Part shown: positions 32,930-44,006 of the stretch, piece after piece
Layout of the letters: every line of letters starts with the position of its first letter
Position numbering within the stretch: the first letter of the stretch is position 1
NCBI RefSeq assembly: GCF_027409185.1
Contig: NC_084474.1
Coordinates: 93,499,005 to 93,563,004 of the forward strand
Length of the DNA: 64,000 nt
DNA from: Cynocephalus volans
Lineage: Eukaryota > Chordata > Mammalia > Dermoptera > Cynocephalidae
Direction: 5' to 3'
Program-made: the position numbers and the translations under genes
The notes under the pieces: model-generated
The model's input: only the letters and a program-made list of their open reading frames with translations
What the model was told of the DNA's origin: nothing
Databases searched by the model: none

Positions 32930-35900
32930 AAAGATTTACCAGAAAGAAGGCAGGAAAGGATTGACAGAGGGACAAAAACAGACGGGATGAATAGAAAACA
33001 AGTAGGAGACAGACTTAAACCTAGCCATATTGATAATTGTATTAAGTGTAAGTGAACTCAAACACTCTACTTGAAAGAAAGAGATTGTCAAACTGTACAA
33101 AAAATGAGACTTGATGTATACTGTTGACAAGAGATGGACTTTAAATATAAAAACACACATGAAATAAGAGTAAAAGGATAAAAAAAAAAGTATATCATGT
33201 AAACAGTCAGCCTAAAAAAGCTGGTATGGCTATTTAATGTCAGCCAAAACATACTTCAAGGTATATTACAAGAAACAAACAGGGATATGCGTAATGATAA
33301 GAAAGGTTAATTCATTGTTTTAGTCCTTTTTGTGTTGCTATAACAGAAATACCTGGGACTGGGTAATTTATAAGGAAAGAGGTCTATTTGGCTTACGATT
33401 CTGGAAGCTGCATCTGGCACGGGCCTCAGGCTGCTTCTACTCATGGCGGAAAGTGGCAGCAGCCGGTGGGTACAAGCAGATCACATGGTGAGAGGAAGCC
33501 AGAGCAAGAGGGAGAGAGAGGAGGTGCCAGAGTCTTTTTAAGCAACGAACTCTCACGGGAACTAATAGAGCGAGAACTCACTCATTAATCCCCCCTCCCC
33601 CAGGGAGAGCATTAATCCATTCATGAGGGATCCGTCCCCATGACTCAGTTTCCAACACTGCCAATTGGGGATCAGATTTCCACGTGAGTTTTGGAGGTGA
33701 CAACACATCCAAACTCCATCATTCATCAAGAAGATGTAATAATCATATGTACATGAACTTAATAATAGAGATTCAAGATAATGAAGCAAACATGGTAGAA
33801 AATAGACAAATCCATAATCATAGTTGGAGATTTTAACATCCTTCTGTCAGTGATTGATAAAACAAGTAAACAAAAGTTAGAAAGGATAACAACACTATCA
33901 ACCAACTTGACACAACACAACACCCAGCGATAGCAGAAGATCCATTCTTTTCAGGTGCGTATGGAGTGTTCATCAGGCTAGAACATATACTGGACCATAA
34001 AGTAAGTTTAAAAAGATTTAAGTCTTATAGAATATGTTCTATGACCACACAGAAATTGAATTATAAATCAATAGTAATAATATATCTGGATATCCCCACA
34101 TTAAAGTTATTTTAGAAATTAACATACTTTCAAATAACCCATGTGCCAAAGAAAAAATCACACGGGATATGAGACAATATTTTGAACTGAGCAATAGTGA
34201 AAACAATATAGTATATCGAAATTTGTGGGATGCAGCTGAACAGTGCTTAGGAGAAAAATATAGCTTTAAATGCTTCTATTAGAAGAAAGTTTAAAATCAA
34301 TTATCTAAGTGTGCACTAAGAATACAGAAAAATAAAAGCATATTTAACCTAAAATAAGTAAAGGAGAGAAATAATAAAGACCAAAAATCAATGAAGGGGA
34401 AAACAATCTACAAAGCCAAAAGTTGGTTCTGTAAAGTTATTGATAAATTCTAGCAAGACTGAACAAGGGAAAAAGAAAAACAAATTACTAATGTCAGGAA
34501 CGACAGACATCAAAAGCATATTAGGAACAACTAGCTTAGACAAAATGTACAAAGTTCTTGAAAAAAAATTTGATGAAACTGACATAAGGAAGAACAGAAA
34601 ATCTCAATAGCGCTATATCGATAAAAGAAGTTAACCTTGTAGTCAAAAACCTTTCCACAAAGAGAACTCTAGGCTCAGTTGGTTTCATTAGCGGATTCTA
34701 ACAAACTGTTAAGTATGGGATAATAGAATTCCACAGAAACTTCCAGAAGAATCAGAGTGGGAGGACCCTTCCCAGTTCATCTTAGGAGACCCTATAACAA
34801 ACCTGACGGAGGCCTTACAGGAAAATAAAATTCCAGATCAATTGCTCTCAGAAACATAGATGCAAAATTATTGAACAAAGTATTTGCAAGTTGAACCCAG
34901 AAATATTTTAAAAGGTTAGTATATCATGACCAAGTCGTGTTGGAAAATGCAAGGTACATTTAACATTCAGAAATTGACCAGTATAATTTAACATATTAGC
35001 AGAACTAGTAGAAAAGCCATAATGATCATCTCAGTAGATGCAGAAAAACATTTGACAAAATAAAATATTCATCCATGATTTTAAAAAATCTTGGCAAACT
35101 AAGAAGAAAAGTCAATGTCCTCAAACTGATAAAGATCCTCTACAGGAAATTTACTGCCAACAGCAGACTCAATGGCAATGGACTGATTGCTTCCCCCTGA
35201 ACCTGGGAACGAGGCAGGGATGTTCACTTTCAGTCTCCCTATTCAACAATGCACTGGATTCTACCCAGGGCAATAAGGCAAGAGAAATAAAAGGCGTAAA
35301 GCTTGGGATGGAAAAGGTAAAACTGTCTTTATTCGCATATAGCATAATTGTTAATAAATCCTAAAGGATCTATTCTAAAAACTAAAGTAAGAATTTAGCA
35401 AGGTAACTGAATGCAAAATCAATATACAATAGTCATTGCATTTCTATGTCTAACAGCAAAAAACTGGAACAATTTTAAGTACTGCTTAGAATAGCATAAA
35501 ATATACATCAAATGGAAATAAATTTAATGAAAAATGTGAAAGACCTGTACACACTGAAAACTCAGAAACATGGATGAGAGAAAATTTTAAAGACCTAAAA
35601 AAGTGAAAAGACACACCATGTTCATGGGTTGGAAGAGTAAATACTGTAAAGATGTTAGTTCTCTCCAAACTGACCACAGAGATTCCATTTAGTCCTAGTC
35701 AAAACCCTAACACCATTAAAAAAAAAAGAAATTGAGAATTTGATTGTAACATATATATGGAAATGCAAAGTAGAAAATTCAAGGTAACATTTAAAAAGAA
35801 GATCAAAGCTGGAGGACTCACATGATTTTAAACTTTACTAAAAAGCTATCGTGATTAAGACGGTAGAATGTGGCATAAGAGTAGATAAGTAGTGCATTGG

Positions 35901-37256
35901 AGCAAAATGCAGGGTCTGGATGCACAAGCACACAGTCTAGTAAGCTGACTGTACAGACACAAGAACTCCAGCACAGTCCAGTACGGAAAGTCTGCTCAAC
36001 AAATGGTGCTGTGACAACTGGATAAGCACAAGGAAACGGGAGAAGCTCCCTCTTATCTCCTGCAAAATCTAACTCAAGGTGGTTTGCTGACCCCAGTGTA
36101 AGGCTCGAAGTTTCAGAAGCAAGCATAGGCAAATATATTTGCAACCTTGGTACAAAGATTTTTATTTTTTTAGAGAGAACACACAAAAAATGCTAAACAC
36201 AAGAGAAAGAAATTGATAAATTGGACTTCATCGAAATACATAATTAAGAAAATAAAGAGAAACCATAAACTGGGGGAAAATATTTGCAATGCTATTCCTG
36301 ACAAAGGATTTTTACCAAAAATATATAAAGAGCTTCTACAAATCAATAACAACATGAACAGCTCAGATGAAAAATGGGCCAAAGACACTTTACCAATGAA
36401 GCTATGGATGGCCAGTTTGAAAGGATGCACCCAGAAAATGCAAATTAAGCCACAATGAAATGCTACTTGACACTCATCAGAATGGCTAACACTAAAAGAC
36501 TCACAACAGCAAATGCAGGTGAGAATATGGAGCAAGTGGAATGCTCATGCTTTGCTGGATAAAAACAGCATTACCACTTAGGAGAACTACTTGGCAGTTT
36601 CGTATAGATTCATACCTACCCTATAACTCCGCAGTTACACAGTTATTTACCCAAGAGTAATGGAAACAGAGACTTTTACAAGAATGTTCATAGCATCTTT
36701 TTTTGTAACAGCCTTACACTGGAAACACCCGGTGTCCATCATCTGGAAAATGGATGTGGGATATCCTCACAATGGAATAGTACATGACAGTAAAAAGCAA
36801 GAGAACTGCTGATGTACACAACTTGTGCAACTCTCAAGCACTTTGCTGAGCAAAAGTAGCCAGACACAAAGGCCGCAAATGGCATGTTTTCATTTCTGTG
36901 AAGTTCTAAACAGATAAAACGAATCTATGGCGGTTGCAGTTGTAACCGTGGTTGCCATGTCAGTGAGAAATGCACTGGAAGGAATCAAGAAGGAACGTTC
37001 TGGAGAGAGGGACGTGTTCTCTTCAGACCGGGCGTTGGTTCCACAGGTGTATGCATTTGTCAGCTCATGGAATTGCACACTCAATACCTCTACATCTCAC
37101 TGTATATAAATTTATCTCAATGCTGTGGAATGCTAAGCAGATGTTAAAAGAACGCACTAATAAGGAAAGATCATCAAGATATTTTGCTGAACAAAAGAAT
37201 ACAGATTGCAAAACCTTACACAGTGGTCTAATTTTTTATCCACACACACAAAAAAA
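32930..37256 (+). mobile_element. L1 relic, 5'-truncated, forward, multiply broken
   Basis: The ORF2 region is traceable from gtattaagtgtaagtgaact, through the reverse transcriptase zone (atgatcatctcagtagatgc, gccaacagcagactcaatgg), to the C-terminal zone (aatggctaacactaaaagac) and a 3'UTR that ends in A-rich sequence at about 37250. Stop codons and deletions interrupt every frame, so it is inactive. ORF1 and the 5'UTR are absent. The solo LTR at 33316-33721 is inserted in it. Confidence 0.9.
33316..33721 (-). mobile_element. MST-like MaLR solo LTR with 5-base target duplication, nested in L1
   Basis: On the reverse strand it begins TGATGGAGTTTGGATGTGTT and ends gtatttctgttatagcaaca then ggactaaaaca, with TG/CA ends. 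It is flanked by ttcat at 33311-33315 and 33722-33726, the 5-base duplication typical of ERVL-MaLR. No internal region remains. It is younger than the host L1. Confidence 0.9.
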
Positions 37257-37264
37257 TTTTTTTT

Positions 37265-37283
37265 GTGAGCCACGGGCCGGCCC
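37265..37283 (-). mobile_element. SINE stub (head only, then A run)
   Basis: The complement reads gggccggcccgtggctcac, the first 19 bases of the local SINE, followed by an 8-base A run (37257-37264 as T) and the tail of the L1. The body of the SINE is missing. Possibly a truncated or recombined copy. Confidence 0.6.
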
Positions 37284-37401
37284 TAGGATCAGAAATTTTT
37301 AATATCAGCATATGTGGAGACTAAGACGTGAAGGCTGTGCGGGTTGGGACGGGATTGGGACACCGATTTCCCGCGCTCTTGGCTGCTTTTTGCCCCGTGA
37401 C

Positions 37402-37419
37402 GGCCACTAGGGGCGCAGG
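37402..37419 (+). promoter_or_regulatory. CTCF-like motif 1
   Basis: ggccactaggggcgcagg resembles the CTCF core CCASYAGRKGGCRS but lacks one G of the central run. A weaker candidate at the upstream edge of the CpG island. Confidence 0.4.
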
Positions 37420-37948
37420 TCACACCCTCGGCAAGCGCCTGGGAGGGCAGCGAGGACAGGGGCGCAGCACCTGGCTTAACCTCTGCTCGCTCGGGCCGCT
37501 CAGGTGGGATGTGCGCACCGCGCCTGCCCCGGCTCACCTGCCTCGGCGCCCTGCACGGTGCCCGCTCCAGCCCGGACGCGCCGCTCACTCCCCTGAGGCA
37601 GGGGCTTAGGGGCGCCGGTTCCGCCCTCCCCGCCCGCACGCAGGGGGATCCGGGCGCGGGTCGGACCCCGGGGTGCAGGGCTCGCAGCGTCCGGGAGCCC
37701 ACCGCTCCGGCCCGGTCCTGGGGTGACATCTCCGTGGCTGCGGTGACTGCCGCGCGGTGGCCAAGCGCCCCCCTCCGTCTGGAAGGGAAGCGCCGGGATG
37801 TCGGGTCCCGCCGCCCTCAGCGGGTACGCACCTTCCTGTGTGTCCCCAGCGCCCAGCCCCGAGCCTAGGGTGCGCCGAGGCTTCTGCAGCCCCGCCCTGC
37901 CTGGTGGGGACCTGGCCGGGGGCGGAGGGTGCCGCGAGCACCCGGCGG

Positions 37949-37963
37949 CCGGCAGGGGGCGCC
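37949..37963 (+). promoter_or_regulatory. CTCF-like motif 2
   Basis: ccggcagggggcgcc matches the SYAGRKGGCRS part of the CTCF core without mismatch; only the third base of the leading CCA differs. Its place between two convergent genes suits an insulator, but binding cannot be read from sequence. Confidence 0.5.
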
Positions 37964-38309
37964 GCGCGCTCTTCTCGGGGTTCTCGAGTCCGGGCGGCCC
38001 CGGCTCCCTTCCCGTCTTGCAGGCGCTGGAGTCCGCGCCCTTGCAGGCGTGGGAACGCGTGCATCCCTTCAGTCCCCACGAAAGGGCCACCAGCCTGCAT
38101 TTTACCCTCGGGGCGCCCTGGTAACAGCGGGGGAGTGGCCGAGCGGGGACTCGCAGCCGGGGGCGGGGGTTCCAGGCTTCCCCTGCCATCGGAGCCCTTC
38201 TCCCACTACCTGGGGCTCAAGCCGGACCCTGCCACACCCCAACCCCGCCTGGGTGGGGCCTCTTCTGCGCCCGGATTCAGCAGCGCCCCTGTGCCCCACA
38301 GCCCAGGTC

Positions 38310-38395
38310 AGAGGGGCCTTTAAACAAATCTGCCCACTCTGGGTTCAAATCCCAACAGCTGTGTGACCTTGGTGCGTCTGGTCCCCCTTCACCCA
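38310..38395 (+). repeat. MIR fragment
   Basis: Has actctgggttcaaatcccaa and agctgtgtgaccttggtgcg, the MIR tRNA-like part. It lies just after the CpG island. Confidence 0.7.
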
Positions 38396-38813
38396 AGATG
38401 ACCCATCATGCTGCGGGGGAAGGCCAGGGGAGCTTCACCCAGCCAGCCCAGGACCCTGCAGCACAGTGGGGTCACCAAGGCCCGGCACACACACCAGGTC
38501 ACCTACTGTCCACCACCCGGCTTGGCCACACAAGCATAGGCTGGCTGGTTCCCTCAAATGCTCTCTTTAGAGGAGTCAGGAATCTTCTAGCAGGGGGAGG
38601 ACACGAGACCCCACCCCAAAAGGCATTTGGAAAGAAGGGCCAGAGCCACAAGGTGAGGCAGGCAGAGGGTGCAAGGATGGAGGGCTGAGCTGAAGGAGGC
38701 CTGGCCTGGGGGTCCCAGGGAGGGGCCCCAGGTTTTCCAGCTCCAGGAGGGCAGAGCACGACCCATGGGGAGGTGACACAGACACACCCATGATGTCACC
38801 ATGGAGGGAAAAG

Positions 38814-38819
38814 TTTATT
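38814..38819 (-). promoter_or_regulatory. SLC45A4: SLC45A4 distal polyadenylation signal
   Basis: AATAAA on the minus strand (TTTATT on plus). The sequence about 20 bases further on reads catggtgacatcatgggtgt on the minus strand, then gtctgtgtcacc, a GU-rich downstream element. Cleavage is probably near 38795. Confidence 0.75.
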
Positions 38820-41800
38820 AAGAGTCAACCACAGAGTAACAAAGAAACATGCCAGGGGGGCAGTGGTCTAGACACAGGCTCGTCTGCGCGTGGAGGAGTC
38901 AGAGCGCTACACAAACCAGACGTGTGCAGGACAGAGGTGGAGCTGCACGGCATGCAGCAGACATCTGCCTGGCCAAGAAGCGGAACAAAGCCAAGGCCTC
39001 TGTGTAGAAACAGACATGACACGAGGTCGCTTTCCCCACCTAACACAAAAGTTAAGTCACGTGCGATATTACTTTTCTTTATAATCCCTTTTCTTCATAA
39101 AACTTACATTATGTGTTTAACACACACATATCATTGCTAAAATCAGCAAGAGCTATTATAGTGCTCCAACTTAATAAGTTGATAAAAAAATTGTCCTGTG
39201 ACCAGTTCACAATGGAACTAAATAGATTTGTTCCGAGATGCCCGGGGAGTCTCTCTGGTAACAAGAAGCATTTCCAACATGGGTCATTCTGTCACCAAGA
39301 GACAGTCTCAACCCACAGCCATGGCCCTGGCAGCCCCGGGAGACAAGGGGAAGCTGCTAGGAGGGACCCTCAGCTCTGAGGACAGGCTGGGGGTTCTGGC
39401 TGGCTTCATGTGAGGTGACGAGGACCACGTCAGGCTGGGCCCCCAAACATGCAGCATGTGCAGAGCTGTGTGGAGCCCAGAACTGAACTGACACTACTTC
39501 CTGGTGGGTGCTGGGCAGAGTCCCCCAGGAGCTCTCAGAAGCAGGGCCCTCAAGACAGGTCCTAGGAAGCCAGGCTTGGAAGCAGCACGACGGTGTGTCT
39601 TGGAAACAGCTCGGGTTGATGTGACTCAAGAAGACAGGTATGATGCTTCTGGCAGCAACTGTCCCAGGAGGACCCGTGTAAATTGCACACTTAGTTCTGG
39701 TGTCTCTTAAAAGAGATGGACGAGAGCTTAGGTAGAAGCAAAACAGCTTGGGAACAGTGACGTTTAAGCACATCTTCCCGAAGTTGGTTAGTATCTAGGG
39801 AGAACAGCAATATTTGGTGTGTTTGACAGACCTGGCCTGCGACAGGTGTCACCATCTGGCTGCTGCATGAACCATCAGCGCAGAAGGCTGGTACCTTTGA
39901 GAGCACTATCAGACATGCTACCCAAGCCTCAGGCCACGAGGCAGGGGAGCAGGGCGCTTCCCACGAGCCCCCACCACCCCCGTGGTTACAATGAATGGCT
40001 GCGTTCTGCAGCTGCTGACAGAGGCTCCACTTTGGGGTTCTGAGTGGTCACAAGCCTGCTTCTCCACACCCCTGAACACAGCGGGAGGCACTGACCAGCT
40101 GAGGCGGCTCAGCCTTCCTGCCACCACCTGGGGGACATGACTTCTCCTAGGCCTGGCCCTCACAGAGGTCCCAAAGCTTTCAAGGCAGCGGACAGGGTTG
40201 GCTTGTTCAGTGGGGCAGGTCAGATGCTTCCCCCTAAGACCCCTGCCCTAGGCCGAGAAGAACTGAACACCCCACTACCAGCCCTTCAGCCTCAAGGAAC
40301 ATCACAATGCCATTGGAGGCAGGCTGGCCTGGCCTAACACCCATGGCTTCCTCCCCACCAACCCCTCCACTCCAGGTCACATTCCTGCACTTGGAAATGT
40401 CTGCCATGTGTGTTAAGGGGCATCATTAAGAGATTCTTTACTTAGGTGACTTTTATAAGGAACAAAAACACACATCTGATGCAGGTTACTCTGTTTTGGT
40501 AGTAAGTGCATATTACACGGCCCTTAGTCGACTGAAACTCTGTCAGATGCTACCGGGCAGAGTGCTCAGAGCTCCCGGCCTCAGACCTGTGCAACCCCAA
40601 GGGCGCTACAAGTCTAACTCCAGGGTGTGCACTCAGGGTGTGGGACTCCCCGGCCAGCCCTCTCCCCTCGGCCAAGGCCACCAGAGTCTTTCCTTTCCTG
40701 TCAACAGGCTGCAGATGAACGACTGGGGGAGCACTTCAGCATCCCCACCGCCCCCGTCCTGTGTCTGCCTGAGATACAACATTAGAAAACACGATCGCCT
40801 GGGCGACAATCTGACCAACACCAGTGCACTGTGTAACAGCCGACCCCAGCTTCTCAGCTTTTCTTAAGACACAAGGTGATGACATGGATGGTTTCAAGTT
40901 AGTGCAATCTTGAAATAATCTCATCACAAGGGAGGGGCTGAGGCAGAAAGATCTGGCTAAGTGATCCTCCCAGCACCTAGCTGAGGACCCCACCCAGAGT
41001 GCAAGGGCCTTTGGGTCACCAGCACCTGCCTCCCAGGAAGGCAGCTCCAGAAACCGACTCCACCATTAACCCAAGGTAAATCCAAACCCAAGGAACCTCC
41101 CTTTCCTTTTGGACACTGACCATATCTACACAGGAAGAAAAACTTTGGTTGCAAATATCTGAAGGGCTTTCAGCTTTACAATTCTACCGAGTGTGCAGCC
41201 ACTCCTGCTGCTGAGAAGACAACAGCCATGCCTTGTACTGGCTCGATCATTTCTTCATTAATATCCCAACGGTGACTTTAAAAAGGCCTGTGCCGTGAAC
41301 ACAAAATGATCTTTGTTGTCTCTGTTGTTTCAGATCACGGTCAAGCTAAGCCCAGGATCTCAAGGGTTAATAGCTCTTCAGGTGGTGACTGCCAAGCCCC
41401 TTTTCCTCCAAAAACTCAAGTCACAGCCAGGCCCTGAGCCTCCTGCACACCCGGCTTCTGTGAGCGCTGCATAGGAGGGTGCGCGCCCTGGACGAGGTGC
41501 AGCTCTCCTGGCTGGAGCCATGTGTTTGGTTCGAGTGTTTCAGATCTTGACTGGGGTCAGTCCTACCCCCACCCCATATTCTCTGCTCTCCTGCTTCTGT
41601 TTTCCAGTCACCAGGATAAGAAGCATGATAAATCAACTAACAGAGGCCACGACTGGCAGCCACAGTCCTGACAATCAAGCAAATGTCTCTGGAAGGAGGA
41701 GCTACAATCTTAAAGCCAGAAAAAAGAATCGAGTTGCATAGGAGTGAGCTGCAAAGATGCCCGGCTTGAGGGGAGGAAGCCCCGGGTGCCTGTCACCCCG

Positions 41801-42300
41801 AGGAGAAGAGACAGAACGCCCCACTGATGACGCTCCCACTGGCGGAAGGGGAAGGGTTCACAGCAATGCCAGCAGTGCTTTCAGTAGTCGGCCTCTCCCT
41901 GTCCAAGCACAGGACTCACAAGGCCATTCTGCAGGTTTAACACATACAGAAGATGTTCGAGTCCTGAAGTCAGTCCTCCGTGGTCCAGGGCTTCTGAGGG
42001 AGGACACGTGGCCTGGTGGAACGTGCCCTCATGGGCATGATCACACGCCCCAAGTGAACAGGCACCAAACTGCTGCTACCTGATACAAGACACACGACCT
42101 ACAAAGTGCCACCAGTGGCAAGAGACACGGCAAGACCACAGGCTGTCAAGTAAGTTAAACATAGTCATTCCTCTAAATGCACAGAAAATTCAAGTAACTT
42201 ATTTAAAAACTGTTTAGTTTCATCTTGAAATATATGTGTGTATACATATTTGCTTTAGAATGACCATATTGCAGCATGATTCTCGTGCATTTTAAAGTAC

Positions 42301-42306
42301 TTTATT
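42301..42306 (-). promoter_or_regulatory. SLC45A4: Possible proximal SLC45A4 polyadenylation signal
   Basis: AATAAA on the minus strand in an AT-rich part of the 3'UTR. If used, it would shorten the UTR from about 4.85 to about 1.35 kb. No strong downstream element was identified, so this is tentative. Confidence 0.35.
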
Positions 42307-42897
42307 TAAAAAACATTAACTCGAGGCAGCAAAAATATTACAATTGTCTGACTTTATCCATGTAGTGTGCAGGGGGCCTCTTTCTCCTGATCTCAGGAAG
42401 CTTAGACCGTTTCAGACAAGAGCAGAAACCGCTCAGTTAGAGAGAGATGGTGATTTGAAAAACATTTTCCAGTAGCTGCAGCATATGACGACTGTACTTC
42501 CCCCAAGTCCGAGTTTTGCTTATTTGTTGAAATCGAAGACACTCACAAGCCTTCTGGCGAGGTGGCCTTCCTCTGTCCAGACAGACGCATGCTTCTTGTG
42601 CTGTTCCAAATTCCAGCGTCAAGAGGGCCAACAGGCGAGGAAGTCACAGAGTTCCGACGGTTCTGGCACGCAGGTCCCCCACACACTCCTGCTCCCGGTC
42701 CCAAGGCCGCTGTCCCACACATACCCGAGGTAGCCTTGCGGCGGGACGTGGGAGGCAGTGTCCACCCGAAGCTCTGCCGAGGGTTCCCCAGCACGTGGTT
42801 TAGAGACGAAATCAAAGTGCAACACGGAGCCAATGGCTTCCTTCCCTGATATGGGGAGGGGTCTGCAGGGGCTGACGGCCTCCCAGGAGGGCACTGT

Positions 42898-42935
42898 GAC
42901 ACACACGCTCGCACACATGCACACGCACACACGGC
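42898..42935. repeat. CA-rich microsatellite in SLC45A4 3'UTR
   Basis: Imperfect (ca)n run, acacacacgctcgcacacat then gcacacgcacacac, transcribed as GU repeats from the minus strand. Confidence 0.85.
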
Positions 42936-43643
42936 CACGCAGAGAGCTCATGGGTGCCCCCGCTGGCACCCTGCCCCACCCCAGGGCTCCTCCCAGCTTT
43001 GGTGTGGGCCCCGCCCAGGAGCAGGGCTGTCCTGGGCACCAAGTGTCACACTCTCCGAGGAAAGAACAGACACTGGTCTTCTAAGAAAACCACAGTTATG
43101 AAAAAGAGAATGCTTTCTTCTAAAATAATCATAAAGAAAAATACTCTCCAACAGCTGCAGCACCAACAAAATGTGACAAGATCTGACAGAAGGTCCAAAT
43201 ACCTGTAGGTGTCCAGAGAAAAAATTTGATAAAATGTCTTAGTCACTGACTACACTACTATTACCTGAAGTATTCAGATAAGATATAGCAAAGGACGTCA
43301 GATTCTTTTTGTTTTCAATTATAATTTTAGAAATGTAAAATCTTATTTTTTTCTAAATTGCTTATTGTCTATATTGTAAATGTTTTACATGTAAAAACAT
43401 GCAGAATAATATACCTGCAGAATAAAAGACAAAGTTGAAATTAAAAGATCTTTTTCAATTAAAAAGATTTCAAATGATTTTTTTTTTAATTGTGGAAAAA
43501 GTAATTAGCGTGGCATTTTTGCCTAGGAGCTCAACCTACCCTATGACTACTGAATGTCACCTACATGTTGGGAAAGGCCTGTCTGTGCTGCTCCCCGCCG
43601 CCCCCTGCGCCTGCCTGGGAGCACGTGTCACCAGGAGTGTGGC

Positions 43644-44006
43644 TCAGACCACAGACTCCGACTCCACCAGCGCGTGCAGGCCCGCCCTCCGCGAGAGCTT
43701 CAGGACCGTGGGCTTCTCGCGGCCCCCGCTGCTGCCGTCACCGACAGGCTGGGAGGACAGGCCTTTCTGCTCTTCCTTGGCCTCCTCCGACACCTCGGGG
43801 TAGATCACCAGGAATGTGGCGGTCAGGAAGCCCAGGAAAGAGCCCACGGAGGCCACCATGGGAATGACACGGACGGTCCCCACGGCATCCACCACGCCCC
43901 CGAGGGCGGATGCCACCAGGATCTGGGAGATGTAGACCTGGCAGGACAGGATGGCGCAGTCGATGCCGAAGCCTCGCTTGGAGTTCCCGGGGCTGTGGTT
44001 GACATA
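43644..44006 (-). CDS. SLC45A4: SLC45A4 terminal coding exon (TM11-12, C-tail)
   Basis: The acceptor on the minus strand is cctctcttgcag. It begins [20 protein letters not shown], then [19 protein letters not shown] (TM11) and [19 protein letters not shown] (TM12). The cytoplasmic tail [14 protein letters not shown] ends [18 protein letters not shown] and TGA at 43644-43646. The 121 codons include the stop. Confidence 0.94.
   Translation of the reverse strand, partial: YVNHSPGNSKRGFGIDCAILSCQVYISQILVASALGGVVDAVGTVRVIPMVASVGSFLGFLTATFLVIYPEVSEEAKEEQKGLSSQPVGDGSSGGREKPTVLKLSRRAGLHALVESESVV

Larger units (their letters stand above)
37340..38300. promoter_or_regulatory. CpG island between the convergent genes
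   Basis: About 960 bases of GC-rich, CpG-dense sequence (for example accgcgcctgccccggctca and gagcacccggcggccggcag). It is at neither gene's 5' end: both genes end towards it. ORFs on both strands here are GC-driven and overlap each other. I see no recognisable protein. It may be an orphan island with promoter, enhancer or insulator activity. Confidence 0.7.
30571..38793. other. Intergenic region between convergent gene ends
   Basis: It holds a MIR, an MLT1 LTR, a large L1 relic with a nested LTR, a SINE stub and a CpG island. The 30571-31540 part is AT-rich and unclassified. No protein gene was recognised on either strand. Confidence 0.75.
38794..43643 (-). other. SLC45A4: SLC45A4 3'UTR
   Basis: About 4.85 kb from the stop codon to the distal poly(A) signal. 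A UTR of this length agrees with what I recall for mammalian SLC45A4. It contains a CA-rich microsatellite (42898-42935), a TA/TG-rich patch near 42230-42260 and a possible internal poly(A) signal at 42301-42306. ORFs inside are not genes. Confidence 0.75.

Noticed and set aside
32930..37256. An intact L1 capable of movement
   Set aside because: Stops and deletions in all frames, no 5'UTR or ORF1, and a solo LTR inside.
37500..38366. Overlapping ORFs of 93-229 codons on both strands in the CpG island
   Set aside because: Composition is low-complexity Pro/Arg/Gly/Ala, as expected from GC-rich DNA read in any frame. Frames overlap each other and none has a recognised domain.
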